From an uncultured Sphingomonadales bacterium (GTDB taxonomy: Bacteria; Pseudomonadota; Alphaproteobacteria; Sphingomonadales; Sphingomonadaceae): a DNA stretch of 60,643 bases. The stretch spans positions 1-60,643 of the forward strand of contig CALCBC010000019.1 of assembly GCA_937898525.1 (NCBI GenBank), read 5' to 3'. The translations under genes were made by a program, and so were the position numbers. The notes under the pieces are model-generated. The model saw only the letters and a list, made by a program, of their open reading frames with translations, was not told where the DNA came from and searched no databases. Within the stretch, counting starts at the first letter, position 1. Each line of letters starts with the position of its first letter. Positions 8,426 to 16,283 of this stretch are shown piece by piece.

Positions 8426-9294
8426 GGCCGATCGCCTTCACCGGCCAGCCGCTCGACCGCGCCGATCCGATCCGAACCGATCCCGCGCGGCTCGCCCGGC
8501 TGATCGAGGAAGGAGCCCTGCTGCTGCGGCTCGACGGGCTGCTGCCCGAGATGGATGGGACCGGCCGCCTGGCCTTCGTGCCGATGTCCGGGGCGCCCGA
8601 GGGCGCGGAGCTCGTCTTCCTCGGGCTGCGCGACGGGCAGGCGCTGTTTGCCGCGGTGCCGGGCGAGGGCGATCCCGCCCCGGCCTATGCTCATCGCCGC
8701 ACCTGGGGTGCGATCGCACACCTCTCGCCGGAGGAGCTCGCGCTTTACGGCGCGGCGCGCAGCCTGCTCGACTGGCACGCGCGGCACCGGTTCTGCTCGC
8801 GCTGCGGCAAGCCGACCACGCCTGCCAAGGGCGGCTGGCAGCGCGACTGCGCCGCCTGCGGGGCGCAGCATTTCCCGCGAGTCGACCCGGTCGCGATCAT
8901 GCTCGTCGAATGCGACGGCAAGGTGCTGCTTGGCCGCCAGTCGCGGTTCCCGCCGAACAGCTACTCGGCGCTCGCCGGCTTCGTCGAGCCGGGCGAGACG
9001 ATCGAGGAGGCCGTCGCGCGCGAGGTGTTCGAGGAAGCCGGCGTGCGCGTGCGCGACGTGCGCTACGTCGCGAGCCAGCCGTGGCCGTTCCCTTCCCAAC
9101 TGATGATCGGCTGCATTGGTTATGCCGACAGTCTTGCGCTGGCGATCGACCGAACCGAAATCGAGGAAGCGCGCTGGTTCGCGCGCGAGGAAGTCGCCGA
9201 GGCACTGGCCAAGGCGGCGGATAGCGCGAGCTTCATCCCGCCCCCGCCGCAGGCGATCGCGCACCACCTGCTGCAGTGGTGGATGGAGAATTGA
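8422..9294 (+). CDS. nudC: NAD+/NADH pyrophosphatase NudC
   Basis: 290 residues from a GTG start that overlaps the previous stop (GTGA). It hydrolyses NAD(H) and removes NAD caps from RNA. The zinc ribbon is C125-x2-C128 ... C143-x2-C146, and the Nudix box GFVEPGETIEEAVAREVFEEAG runs from about residue 186. The SQPWPFPSQLM motif, diagnostic of NudC, follows. The N-terminal domain is the usual less conserved one. Overlap with the hydrolase and a 2-base gap to the next gene suggest one transcript of three genes. Confidence 0.96.
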   Translation: MRPIAFTGQPLDRADPIRTDPARLARLIEEGALLLRLDGLLPEMDGTGRLAFVPMSGAPEGAELVFLGLRDGQALFAAVPGEGDPAPAYAHRRTWGAIAHLSPEELALYGAARSLLDWHARHRFCSRCGKPTTPAKGGWQRDCAACGAQHFPRVDPVAIMLVECDGKVLLGRQSRFPPNSYSALAGFVEPGETIEEAVAREVFEEAGVRVRDVRYVASQPWPFPSQLMIGCIGYADSLALAIDRTEIEEARWFAREEVAEALAKAADSASFIPPPPQAIAHHLLQWWMEN

Positions 9295-9296
9295 GC

Positions 9297-9986
9297 ATGG
9301 CCGAGGCTACCCCGAAGATCGCCGTCGACATCTGGTCCGACGTGATGTGCCCGTGGTGCGCGGTCGGCTGGACCGCGTTCGACAAGGCGAGAGATCAGCT
9401 CGTCGGCGAGCTCGAGGTCGACGTCCGCTGGATGCCGTTCGAGCTCAATCCCGACCTGCCGCCCGAGGGCAGGGACCAGGCGAAGCACCTCGCCGAAGTC
9501 TACGGCCGCTCGCCCGAGGAGGTCGCCGCAATGCGCGCGCAGATGCAGGCGACCGCAGCGCGCGTCGGCTTCCCGATGGAATGGGCGGGCGAGGGGCCCG
9601 AGCCGCCGGCGATGATGTGGAACACCTTTGAGGCGCACAAGCTGTTGCGCTGGGCGCTCGCCGATCAGGGGCCGGAGGGTCAGACCCGGCTCAAGGTCGC
9701 GCTGCTCCGGGCGCACTTCCAGCAGCGCCGCAACGTCTCCGACCGCGAGATCCTGCTCGACATCGCCGAGGCGGAAGGGTTCGACCGCGCGAGGGCCGCG
9801 GAGGCGCTTGCCGACGAGGCACTGGCGACGGCCGTGCGGTTCGAGGAGCAGCGCGGCCGGCAGGCGGGGATCAATTCCGTTCCGAGCTTCGTGGTCGAGG
9901 GCAAGTACCTGATCCAGGGCGCGCGCGAGCCCGAGGACTATGCCAACCTGCTCCGGCAGGTGGCGGGGTTGGTGCAAAACGCCTGA
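9297..9986 (+). CDS. FrnE-like DsbA-family oxidoreductase (cytoplasmic)
   Basis: 229 residues. It begins directly with the beta strand VDIWSDVMCPWC, so there is no signal peptide; the redox motif is C18-P-W-C21. A helical insertion (NPDLPPEGRD...) and the C-terminal SVPSFVVEGKYLIQGAREPEDY with the cis-Pro are typical of FrnE / HCCA-isomerase-like proteins. In related bacteria such proteins are linked to oxidative stress resistance, but the substrate is not known. Starts two bases after nudC. Confidence 0.92.
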   Translation: MAEATPKIAVDIWSDVMCPWCAVGWTAFDKARDQLVGELEVDVRWMPFELNPDLPPEGRDQAKHLAEVYGRSPEEVAAMRAQMQATAARVGFPMEWAGEGPEPPAMMWNTFEAHKLLRWALADQGPEGQTRLKVALLRAHFQQRRNVSDREILLDIAEAEGFDRARAAEALADEALATAVRFEEQRGRQAGINSVPSFVVEGKYLIQGAREPEDYANLLRQVAGLVQNA

Positions 9987-10024
9987 AGAGGGGAGGCGCA
10001 CTCGTCCAGCGCCGACTACCGTAG

Positions 10025-10110
10025 CCCGTCATCCCGCGAGAGCCGGGACCTCGGTCAACCAGCGCGGCGCGAAAGGCACGCGGTTCCGCCTTTCGCCGCG
10101 ATGACGGGGA
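10025..10110. repeat. Imperfect palindromic intergenic element between convergent genes
   Basis: CCCGTCATCCCGCG at 10025-10038 is matched by the inverse CGCCGCGATGACGGG at 10094-10108. Inside, GCGCGAAAGGC pairs with GCCTTTCGCCGC. The whole 86-base unit could fold into a long hairpin with side stems. GTCATCCCGCGAGAGCCGGGACC-like units are familiar dispersed repeats of sphingomonad genomes, but I see only one copy here. It probably also serves as a terminator for the convergent frnE-like and DUF1489 genes. Confidence 0.6.
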
Positions 10111-10138
10111 TGGAGAACTCGGGTGCGGGCTGCTGTCC

Positions 10139-10534
10139 CTACGCCAGCCCGAGCTTGCTCAACTCTCGCACCAGCCGCCCGGGGAGGACATCCCCCCCGG
10201 TGGCGCCTTCCTCCAGGTCCGGCGGGCAGTCGGCCTCGTCGAGATAGCGCCAGCCCTGGTGCGCGCGCCGGGCGCGCGGCTGGACGAGGATCAGGCGGTT
10301 CTCGAGCACGATCCACCATCGTCCGTCGTCGCGCTGCTCGAAGCCGAGGATCGGGCTGCGGCCGACGAGCGCGTGCTGGTGGATCCAGTAGAGCGAGCCA
10401 TCGATCATCTCGGCGTGGCGCTTGGGGAGGTAGCGGGTGGTCAGCCGCTTTTCGGGCTCGTCGCCGGAAAACCAGTCGAGAATCTCGTCGAGACTCTTCG
10501 CCTCGTAGGCGACCTTGGTCATGCTGAGCGGCAT
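10139..10534 (-). CDS. DUF1489 family protein
   Basis: 131 residues. The N-terminus MPLSMTKVAYEAKSLDE and the segments RYLPKRHAEMIDGSLYWIHQHALVGRSPILGFE and AHQGWRYL match what I know of DUF1489, a family largely restricted to alphaproteobacteria. No enzymatic function is established. It follows mgtE on the same strand with a 24-base gap, so the two may be cotranscribed. The start at 10534 is preferred to 10522 because family members usually begin MPLxMTKV. Confidence 0.85.
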   Translation of the reverse strand: MPLSMTKVAYEAKSLDEILDWFSGDEPEKRLTTRYLPKRHAEMIDGSLYWIHQHALVGRSPILGFEQRDDGRWWIVLENRLILVQPRARRAHQGWRYLDEADCPPDLEEGATGGDVLPGRLVRELSKLGLA

Positions 10535-10558
10535 GGCGCCCAGATAGGATGCGCGGCT

Positions 10559-11995
10559 CTAACCGACCAGCCCGCTCGCGACCGCGAGCCCGAGGAAGGC
10601 GAGGAAGCCCATCGAATCGGTCACCGTGGTGACGAACACGCTCGAGGCCACCGCCGGGTCCTGGTCCATCCGGTCGAGCGCCACCGGAATCGCCACGCCC
10701 GCGAACCCGGCCGTGGCGATGTTGATCACCATTGCTGCGGCGATAACCGCACCGAGCTGGCTCGCGACTGCGGTGCCGAGCCAGATCGAGAACACCAGCG
10801 CCGTCGCCGTTCCGAGCAGCAGCGCAACCGTCGCGCCGTTGAGCAGGGCCACGCGGAATTCGCGCCACAGGATGCGCCGGGTGTTCGATCGCGTCAGCTG
10901 GTTGGTGGCGATCGCGCGTACGGTCACCGCCATCGTCTGCGTACCTGCGCTGCCGCCGATGCTGGCGACCACGGGAGCCATCGCCGCGAGCGCGACGAGC
11001 TGCTCGATCGCGCCGCCGAACAGCCAGATGATCGAGGCGCTGATCGAGGCTGTGACGAGGTTCGCCATCAGCCAGCGCACCCGCGCCGAGTAGGATTCGC
11101 GGATCGGCTCGTTGATGTCGCCTTCGCCGGCACCTGACAGCAGCAGGGTGTCCTCGCCGGCCTCCTCCTGGATGATGTGGACCACGTCGTCGACGGTGAT
11201 CTGGCCGACCAGCCTGCCGGCCTCGTCGACCACTGCGGCGCTGATCAGCGCGTATTTCTGGAACCGCAGTGCGACTTCTTCCTGGTCCATCGTCACCGGG
11301 ATCAGCGTCTGGTCGCGCTTCATCACGTCGCTCAGCGGGACGTGGCGCGGCGTACGCAGGATCCAGCTCAGCTGGCAGGTGCCGACCGGCTTCATCGCCG
11401 GGTCGACGATGAACACTTCCCAGAACTCGGTCGGCAGGTCCTCGTTCTCGCGCAGGTAGTCGATCAGGTCGCCGACCGTCAGGTGCTCGGGAACCGCGAC
11501 CAGCTCGCGCTGCATGAGGCGCCCGGCGGTTTCCTCCGGGTAAGACAGCGCCGATTCGATCGCCGCGCGGTCCTCAGGCTCCATCTCGGCGAGAACCGCC
11601 GCCTGGTCCTCGGGCTCGAGGTCCTCGATGAGACTGACCGCGTCGTCGGTGTCGAGCTGTTCGGCGATCTCCGCCACCGCCTCGGGCGGCAGCGCCTCCA
11701 TCATGTCCTCGCGGACGTGGTCGTTGAGTTCGGCGACGACCTCGTGGGTCATCAGGTCGGTGATCGCCGCGGCGAGCCGTGGGCGCTGCTCGCGGTCGAG
11801 CAGCTCGAACAGGTCGGCGATGTCGGCCGGGTGCAGCGGCTCGACCAGCTCGTAGACGCGGGCTTCGTCGCCTTGTTCGAGCGCGGCTACGACAGAATCG
11901 ACGAACTGCGGCTTGAGCCGGTTGTCCTCGTCGAGCTCGTCGCCGTCATCGTGCGGCGCGGCGGTCTCCAGCTCGGTGAGGTCCTGCTCGGTCAT
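10559..11995 (-). CDS. mgtE: Magnesium transporter MgtE
   Basis: 478 residues from the ATG at 11995; the frame extends 17 codons upstream. A dimeric Mg2+-gated Mg2+ channel of the inner membrane. The cytosolic N domain (LHPADIADLFELL, LEPEDQAAVLAEM) is followed by two CBS domains (about residues 135-255) and five transmembrane helices. The pore region includes GGSAGTQTMAVTVRAIATNQL, the hallmark of the family. N and CBS domains normally close the pore when cytosolic Mg2+ is high. No M-box-like leader is recognisable in the 97 bases upstream, which are shared with the divergent cyclophilin gene. Confidence 0.96.
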   Translation of the reverse strand: MTEQDLTELETAAPHDDGDELDEDNRLKPQFVDSVVAALEQGDEARVYELVEPLHPADIADLFELLDREQRPRLAAAITDLMTHEVVAELNDHVREDMMEALPPEAVAEIAEQLDTDDAVSLIEDLEPEDQAAVLAEMEPEDRAAIESALSYPEETAGRLMQRELVAVPEHLTVGDLIDYLRENEDLPTEFWEVFIVDPAMKPVGTCQLSWILRTPRHVPLSDVMKRDQTLIPVTMDQEEVALRFQKYALISAAVVDEAGRLVGQITVDDVVHIIQEEAGEDTLLLSGAGEGDINEPIRESYSARVRWLMANLVTASISASIIWLFGGAIEQLVALAAMAPVVASIGGSAGTQTMAVTVRAIATNQLTRSNTRRILWREFRVALLNGATVALLLGTATALVFSIWLGTAVASQLGAVIAAAMVINIATAGFAGVAIPVALDRMDQDPAVASSVFVTTVTDSMGFLAFLGLAVASGLVG

Positions 11996-12092
11996 CGCGG
12001 GCGGGTCTATGCCGCTCGGGCGCAAAAGCAACCCGGCGGGTGACATCGCCGTGGAGGGCTTCTATGCGCTGGCGATCCGCAGGAGACTGACC

Positions 12093-12557
12093 ATGGCCGA
12101 CGAAACCCTCACCCTGACCCTCGATACCGGCAACGGGGAGGGCGGTGACGTCGTCATCCGCCTGCGCCCGGACCTGGCGCCGGGCCATGTCGAGCGCATT
12201 ACCGAGCTTGCCCGCGAGGGCTTCTACGACGGCGTGGTGTTCCACCGCGTGATCCCGGACTTCATGGCCCAGGGCGGCGATCCGACCGGGACCGGGATGG
12301 GCGGTTCAGACAAGCCCGACCTCAAGGCCGAGTTCAACGACGCGCCGCACGTGCGCGGGACCTGCTCGATGGCGCGCACGCAGGTGCCCGACAGCGCCAA
12401 CAGCCAGTTCTTCATCTGCTTCGACGATGCCCGCTTCCTCGACCGGCAGTACACCGTCTGGGGCGAGGTGATCAGCGGCATGGAATACGTCGACGCACTC
12501 CCCAAGGGGGAGCCGCCGCGCGAGCCCGGGAGGATCGTCAAGGCGACCGTGGGCTGA
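12093..12557 (+). CDS. Cyclophilin-type peptidyl-prolyl cis-trans isomerase
   Basis: 154 residues, the compact cytosolic cyclophilin size (PpiB-like), with no signal peptide. Catalytic and binding residues are visible in FYDGVVFHRVIPDFMAQGGDPTGTGMGG, the MARTQVPDSANSQFFI strand, and LDRQYTVWGEVISGM. The start at 12093 follows AGGAGACTGACC, a good ribosome site; upstream in-frame sequence is antisense to mgtE. Probably a general folding helper. Followed by inverted repeats that may terminate it. Confidence 0.95.
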   Translation: MADETLTLTLDTGNGEGGDVVIRLRPDLAPGHVERITELAREGFYDGVVFHRVIPDFMAQGGDPTGTGMGGSDKPDLKAEFNDAPHVRGTCSMARTQVPDSANSQFFICFDDARFLDRQYTVWGEVISGMEYVDALPKGEPPREPGRIVKATVG

Positions 12558-12658
12558 AAGCCCTCTCCCTTCAGGAGACTGGGTTGGGGAAGAGGGGGAC
12601 GCGATCCCGCGATCCCCTCTCGCCTTTGGCTGGCCGGTAGAGTTGGCAAGCTTTCATG

Positions 12659-12680
12659 TCTCTCCCCCGAGGGGGAGAGA
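12659..12680. terminator. GC-rich palindrome between convergent genes
   Basis: Perfect 10-base arms (TCTCTCCCCC / GGGGGAGAGA) around GA. It lies between the cyclophilin stop (12557) and the NTF2-like stop (12689) and could end both transcripts. The 12560-12600 stretch before it also contains CCCTCTCCC and GAAGAGGG runs that could pair, so the whole 12558-12688 gap is repeat-like and has no gene. Confidence 0.45.
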
Positions 12681-12688
12681 GGTGGGTC

Positions 12689-13228
12689 TTACTCTTCCTC
12701 CCGGCTCGGCGCGACGTTGCGATACTTGATGTACCATTTGCCGTCGATCTTCACGAGATCGTCGACGCCCTGGCCGGCTGCGGCCATGACCGGCGCTGTC
12801 GGACTGCCGATGCGGCCGCCGGTGCCGAACACCGTCTGATGGTAGTAATGGAAGCGGGCAGTGTCGGGGCCGGTGAACTCGAGCCACTGGTTCATCGTGA
12901 AGTGATGCATCTTGCCGATCGTCTCGCCGGCGGCGCGGCGCTCTTCCTGGTTCGCCGCGAGGTCGTTGATCATCTTCTTGAGCGCTTCGTGTCCCTTGAC
13001 CTGCCCGAATGCCCCATCCGGCGTGAAATTGGCCGCGTACGCCTCGGCATCGAGGTTATCGAGCGACCGATCGTAGCGCCACATCAGCGCCTCGATCGCC
13101 TCCCGGTCCTGATAGCGCTGGACCAGCTGCTCGGGCGTCATCGGCGCGGCCTCTTGGGCCTGCGCCGGTGATGCGAGTAGGGCCATCGCCCCGAGCGCCG
13201 CGGCGGTCGTGCGACGCGCGAGGCTCAT
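12689..13228 (-). CDS. Exported NTF2/SnoaL-like protein
   Basis: 179 residues. A signal peptide (ALGAMALLASPAQAQ) predicts periplasmic location. The remainder (YQDREAIEALMWRYDRSLDNLDAEAYAANFTPDGAF...GKWYIKYRNVAPS) has the cone-shaped NTF2/SnoaL pattern seen in small dehydratases, isomerases and ligand-binding proteins. Substrate unknown. Its ATG overlaps the stop of the preceding NTF2-like gene (13225-13228), indicating coupled translation and perhaps a heteromeric product. A longer in-frame reading upstream is antisense-like and rejected. Confidence 0.82.
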   Translation of the reverse strand: MSLARRTTAAALGAMALLASPAQAQEAAPMTPEQLVQRYQDREAIEALMWRYDRSLDNLDAEAYAANFTPDGAFGQVKGHEALKKMINDLAANQEERRAAGETIGKMHHFTMNQWLEFTGPDTARFHYYHQTVFGTGGRIGSPTAPVMAAAGQGVDDLVKIDGKWYIKYRNVAPSREEE

Positions 13229-13788
13229 TCGTCCCCTCCGGCCGCCTGAGGGGCAGGGGCGGTGGGCAGGGTGGCCGGGTCCCAATGCTCGTCGGCCTTG
13301 CCGTCGACGAAGCGCCAGGTGTCGAACCAGGTGGTGGTGTAGCTCTGGCTCGGGTCGTCGGCGTAAGGGATGATCCGCCGGGTCAGGATCGTCACGTAGT
13401 CGTCCTCGGCAATCACGGCGACCACAGCGTTCGGGTCCTCCGAGCTCAGCGCCGGGCACGGGTCGAGCGGTTCGCGCTTGGCCACATTGACGAAGTAGTT
13501 GATCACGCCCTCGAGCCCCGAGGCTGCGACCGGGTTATGCTGGATGTAGCGATCGGTCAGCCACTCGCCGGCACGACTCCACTGGTTGCACTTGAGCAAC
13601 TCGCGTTGAATATGCAGCGCGGCCTGCTTGTTGCGGTGGAGCACCGGGTCGGTGTCGGTGAACAGCGATTCGGGGTCGGGGTGCCCGACCACGGGATCGC
13701 TGAGCGCGCGCATCTGGGCCTGGGCAACACCGGGCACGGCCATCGCGACAGCGGCGGTCAACAGCATGAGCTTCGTTTTCATGGGCAA
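13225..13788 (-). CDS. Exported NTF2/SnoaL-like protein
   Basis: 187 residues from 13788 (or 185 from the ATG at 13782). The signal peptide is LMLLTAAVAMAVPGVAQAQ. The mature part (NKQAALHIQRELLKCNQWSRAGEWLTDRYIQHNP...WFDTWRFVDGKADEHWDPATL) resembles the SnoaL-like proteins often annotated as nuclear transport factor 2 family, including the Y-I-Q-H-N-P segment with a possible catalytic His. Function unknown. Preceded by a LysR gene on the same strand (54-base gap) and coupled to a second NTF2-like gene. Confidence 0.85.
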   Translation of the reverse strand: MPMKTKLMLLTAAVAMAVPGVAQAQMRALSDPVVGHPDPESLFTDTDPVLHRNKQAALHIQRELLKCNQWSRAGEWLTDRYIQHNPVAASGLEGVINYFVNVAKREPLDPCPALSSEDPNAVVAVIAEDDYVTILTRRIIPYADDPSQSYTTTWFDTWRFVDGKADEHWDPATLPTAPAPQAAGGDE

Positions 13789-13841
13789 GTCCCTCTCTTG
13801 AACCGGTTCAGCCCTTCTTGGCCGATTCCGGCAGCGGGAGT

Positions 13842-14732
13842 CTACAGCCCGGCTTCGACCAGCCAGTCGTGAAACAAGCGAACCGCGCGCTGTTCGAGGT
13901 CGACCGGGCGGCAGACGAACCAGTAGCTGTAGGGGCTTGCGACCTCGACACCGTCGAACAGCTTGGCGAGCCGCGGGTCGTTGTTCCGTTTCATGTGGTC
14001 ATCGTGCATCATTGCGATGCCAAGTCCCTGCGCCGCGGCCTCGAGGATCAGCTGGCCCGAATCGTAGTGGTCGATCGCCGCCGGCTGCAGCGCCTGGTAG
14101 CCGAGCGCTTCCTTCCACGCGTCGAAGCTCAGCGGCATGTCGGTGTGCAACAGGAAGGTCTGCTCCGCGAGCGCCTCCATGGTCGGCCGCTCCCCGAGCT
14201 TGTCGGCCAGCGCGCGACTGCAGATCGCATGCACGGTGTTCCGGTCGAGCCGGACCTGGTGCAGGCTCGGCTCTGGATCCGTCATCAGCGCGATCGCCGC
14301 GTCGAGCGTGTCGCCGACACGGTCGATCAGATGCGGACCGGTGTCGATGTCGATGTGCAGCCGCGGGTGCAGCGCGCGCAATTCGGGCAGCCGCGGGAAC
14401 AGGCGCTGCGTGCCGAACAGCGGCAGCACGCCGAGCCTGAGGCGCAGCAGTTGGAGGTTCTCGGACTGCTGCTCGACCGCGATCGCCAGCGCTTCAAGGT
14501 GCGGAGAGACGGCGTCGTAGAACTGGCGCCCTTCGTCGGTCAGCCGCATCGTCTGGCCCGAGCGCGAGAACAGCTTCTTGCCGGTGAATTCCTCGAGATT
14601 GCCGATTCGCCGCGACAGCGCCGAAGGACTGAGGCCGAGCTCGTCGGCCGCAGCCCGCGCCGAGCCGAGCCGCACCGTGCGGACGAAGGCCTCGAGGGCG
14701 CGAAGAGGGGGGAGCCGGCGCATCGCTCTCAC
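13842..14732 (-). CDS. LysR-family transcriptional regulator (GcvA-like)
   Basis: 296 residues. The N-terminal winged helix (PPLRALEAFVRTVRLGSARAAADELGLSPSALSRRIGNLEEFTGKKLFSR) begins with the LPPLRALEAF pattern of the GcvA subgroup. The C-terminal effector domain follows. In-frame ATGs are at 14732 and 14723. Unlike most LysR genes it is not divergent from its neighbours: the two NTF2-like genes lie immediately downstream on the same strand, making a probable LysR-NTF2-NTF2 transcript. Ligand unknown. Confidence 0.92.
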   Translation of the reverse strand: MRAMRRLPPLRALEAFVRTVRLGSARAAADELGLSPSALSRRIGNLEEFTGKKLFSRSGQTMRLTDEGRQFYDAVSPHLEALAIAVEQQSENLQLLRLRLGVLPLFGTQRLFPRLPELRALHPRLHIDIDTGPHLIDRVGDTLDAAIALMTDPEPSLHQVRLDRNTVHAICSRALADKLGERPTMEALAEQTFLLHTDMPLSFDAWKEALGYQALQPAAIDHYDSGQLILEAAAQGLGIAMMHDDHMKRNNDPRLAKLFDGVEVASPYSYWFVCRPVDLEQRAVRLFHDWLVEAGL

Positions 14733-14846
14733 TGTTCAAAAATTTGCAACTCGTGTCGAGCGAGGAGAATCTTGGGCTGGGGAAAGCCACAAACCGCGGC
14801 GGTTGGGCGGGACGCGGGTCTCTGGCAGATCTTGGGGGAGCGAGCG

Positions 14847-15770
14847 CTACCCTGCGACTTCTTCCTCGACCGGTTCCCGCCTGTGCAGCCTCAGGCGAGT
14901 GACGTGCGTGTCGTCGCCATCGGTCACCTCGATGCACCAGCCACTCGGGTGATGCAGCACGGCTCCCACCGGCGGAACCTGTTCGGCGAGCACGAAGGCA
15001 AGGCCGCCGAGCGTGTCGACGGCTTCCTCGACTTCGGCGATGCGCGGATCTCCGATAGTCGCGGCAACGTCTTCGAGCTCGGCGCGAGCGTCGGCGTCCC
15101 AAATGCCGTCGCCGAGCGGGACGAGCAGCTCCACCGGCGCGTCGTCGTGCTCGTCCTCTATCTCGCCGACGATCTCCTCGACGAGATCCTCGATCGTGAT
15201 GATTCCGTCGGTGCCGGAAAATTCGTCGACCACGATCGCGAGGTGCGTTCGCTTCGTCCGCATGTCCGCCAGCACGTCGAGCGCCCCACGCGCCTGGGGC
15301 ACGTAAAGCGGCTGGCGCATCAGCTCAGTCCAGTCGGCCGGAGGCTCGGTGCCCCTTGCGAGGTAGGGGAACACGTCCTTGATGTGGACCATGCCGATCA
15401 CCTGGTCGAGCGTTTCGCGGTAGACCGGAATGCGCGAGTGGCCGTGTTCGGCAAAGACTTCGACCAGCTCGTCCCAGCTCGCGCTCGCCGGGACGGCGAT
15501 GATCTCACCGCGCGGGATGGCGACGTCGTCGGCATCGTGTTCGCTGAAATGCAGCAGGTTGCGGAGCATGGTCAGCTCGACCGGGGAGAGGTCGCCCTTC
15601 GCCGGGCCCGTCTCGGCCTCGTCCTGGTGCTCGTCGATCGCTTCCTCGATCTGCGCGCGGAGTGAGGTCTCGCCGTCTTCTTCGAAGAATCTGCGGATCG
15701 CGTGCCACAGGCCGCGTCTACTGTCCGCGTCTCCGTTGCTGGAGTCGCCCGGTCTGGAACCGTCGGGCAT
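14847..15770 (-). CDS. corC: CorC/HlyC-type CBS-domain protein
   Basis: 307 residues from the ATG at 15770. Contains two CBS motifs (IPRGEIIAVPASASWDELVEVFAEHGHSRIPVYRETLDQVIGMVHIKDVF; QARGALDVLADMRTKRTHLAIVVDEFSGTDGIITIEDLVEEIVGEI) and a C-terminal CorC_HlyC / transporter-associated domain. Soluble; the family is linked to Mg2+/Co2+ efflux and membrane integrity. It directly follows ybeY, the common order. An apolipoprotein N-acyltransferase gene (lnt) often follows in related genomes but is not present here; LysR is next. Confidence 0.93.
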   Translation of the reverse strand: MPDGSRPGDSSNGDADSRRGLWHAIRRFFEEDGETSLRAQIEEAIDEHQDEAETGPAKGDLSPVELTMLRNLLHFSEHDADDVAIPRGEIIAVPASASWDELVEVFAEHGHSRIPVYRETLDQVIGMVHIKDVFPYLARGTEPPADWTELMRQPLYVPQARGALDVLADMRTKRTHLAIVVDEFSGTDGIITIEDLVEEIVGEIEDEHDDAPVELLVPLGDGIWDADARAELEDVAATIGDPRIAEVEEAVDTLGGLAFVLAEQVPPVGAVLHHPSGWCIEVTDGDDTHVTRLRLHRREPVEEEVAG

Positions 15771-15790
15771 TTTCGTTCTGCTTTCCCTCT

Positions 15791-16282
15791 TCAAGCCTGG
15801 GGTGCGCAATATGGGTCACCGACCCCGAGAATCGCAAGCGCCTTCGTTTCCAATGCTTCCATCGCCTCAGCGGCGGCGGGCGAGATTTCGTGGTCGTAGC
15901 CCGCAAGGTGAAGCAGCCCGTGGACGATCAGATGGGCCGCGTGATCGGCCAGCGGAATGCCCCTTTCGGCCGCCTCGCGCGCGCACGTGTCGTGCGCCAG
16001 CGCGACGTCGCCGAGGAGCACGGGCGGTCCGTTTGCGGTAAGGGCCAGCAGCTCTTCGCGCGCGAGCATCGGGAACGACAGCACGTTGGTCGGCTTGTCG
16101 CGCTGCCGCCACTCGCGGTTCAGTGCCTGGATCTCGGGGTCGGACGTAAACAGCAGGCTGGCGGAGAGGCGCGGGTTGGCGAGTTCGGGAGCGACCTCGG
16201 CAGCCGCGGCGGCAACACGTTCGGCGAGTTCCTCCCATGCTCCGGCGGGCCAGGGCTCCTCGACGTCCATTTCCAGTTGCAC
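15791..16282 (-). CDS. ybeY: Endoribonuclease / rRNA maturation factor YbeY
   Basis: 163 residues. The zinc motif HGLLHLAGYDHE (H-G-x-L-H-L-x-G-Y-D-H) lies near residue 125 and LNREWRQRDKPTNVLSFP upstream, both diagnostic. Acts in 16S rRNA 3' end processing and ribosome quality control in the cytosol. Lies between the nucleotidyltransferase gene (1-base gap) and corC (20-base gap), within the conserved phoH-ybeY-corC cluster. Confidence 0.96.
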   Translation of the reverse strand: MQLEMDVEEPWPAGAWEELAERVAAAAAEVAPELANPRLSASLLFTSDPEIQALNREWRQRDKPTNVLSFPMLAREELLALTANGPPVLLGDVALAHDTCAREAAERGIPLADHAAHLIVHGLLHLAGYDHEISPAAAEAMEALETKALAILGVGDPYCAPQA

Positions 16283-16283
16283 G

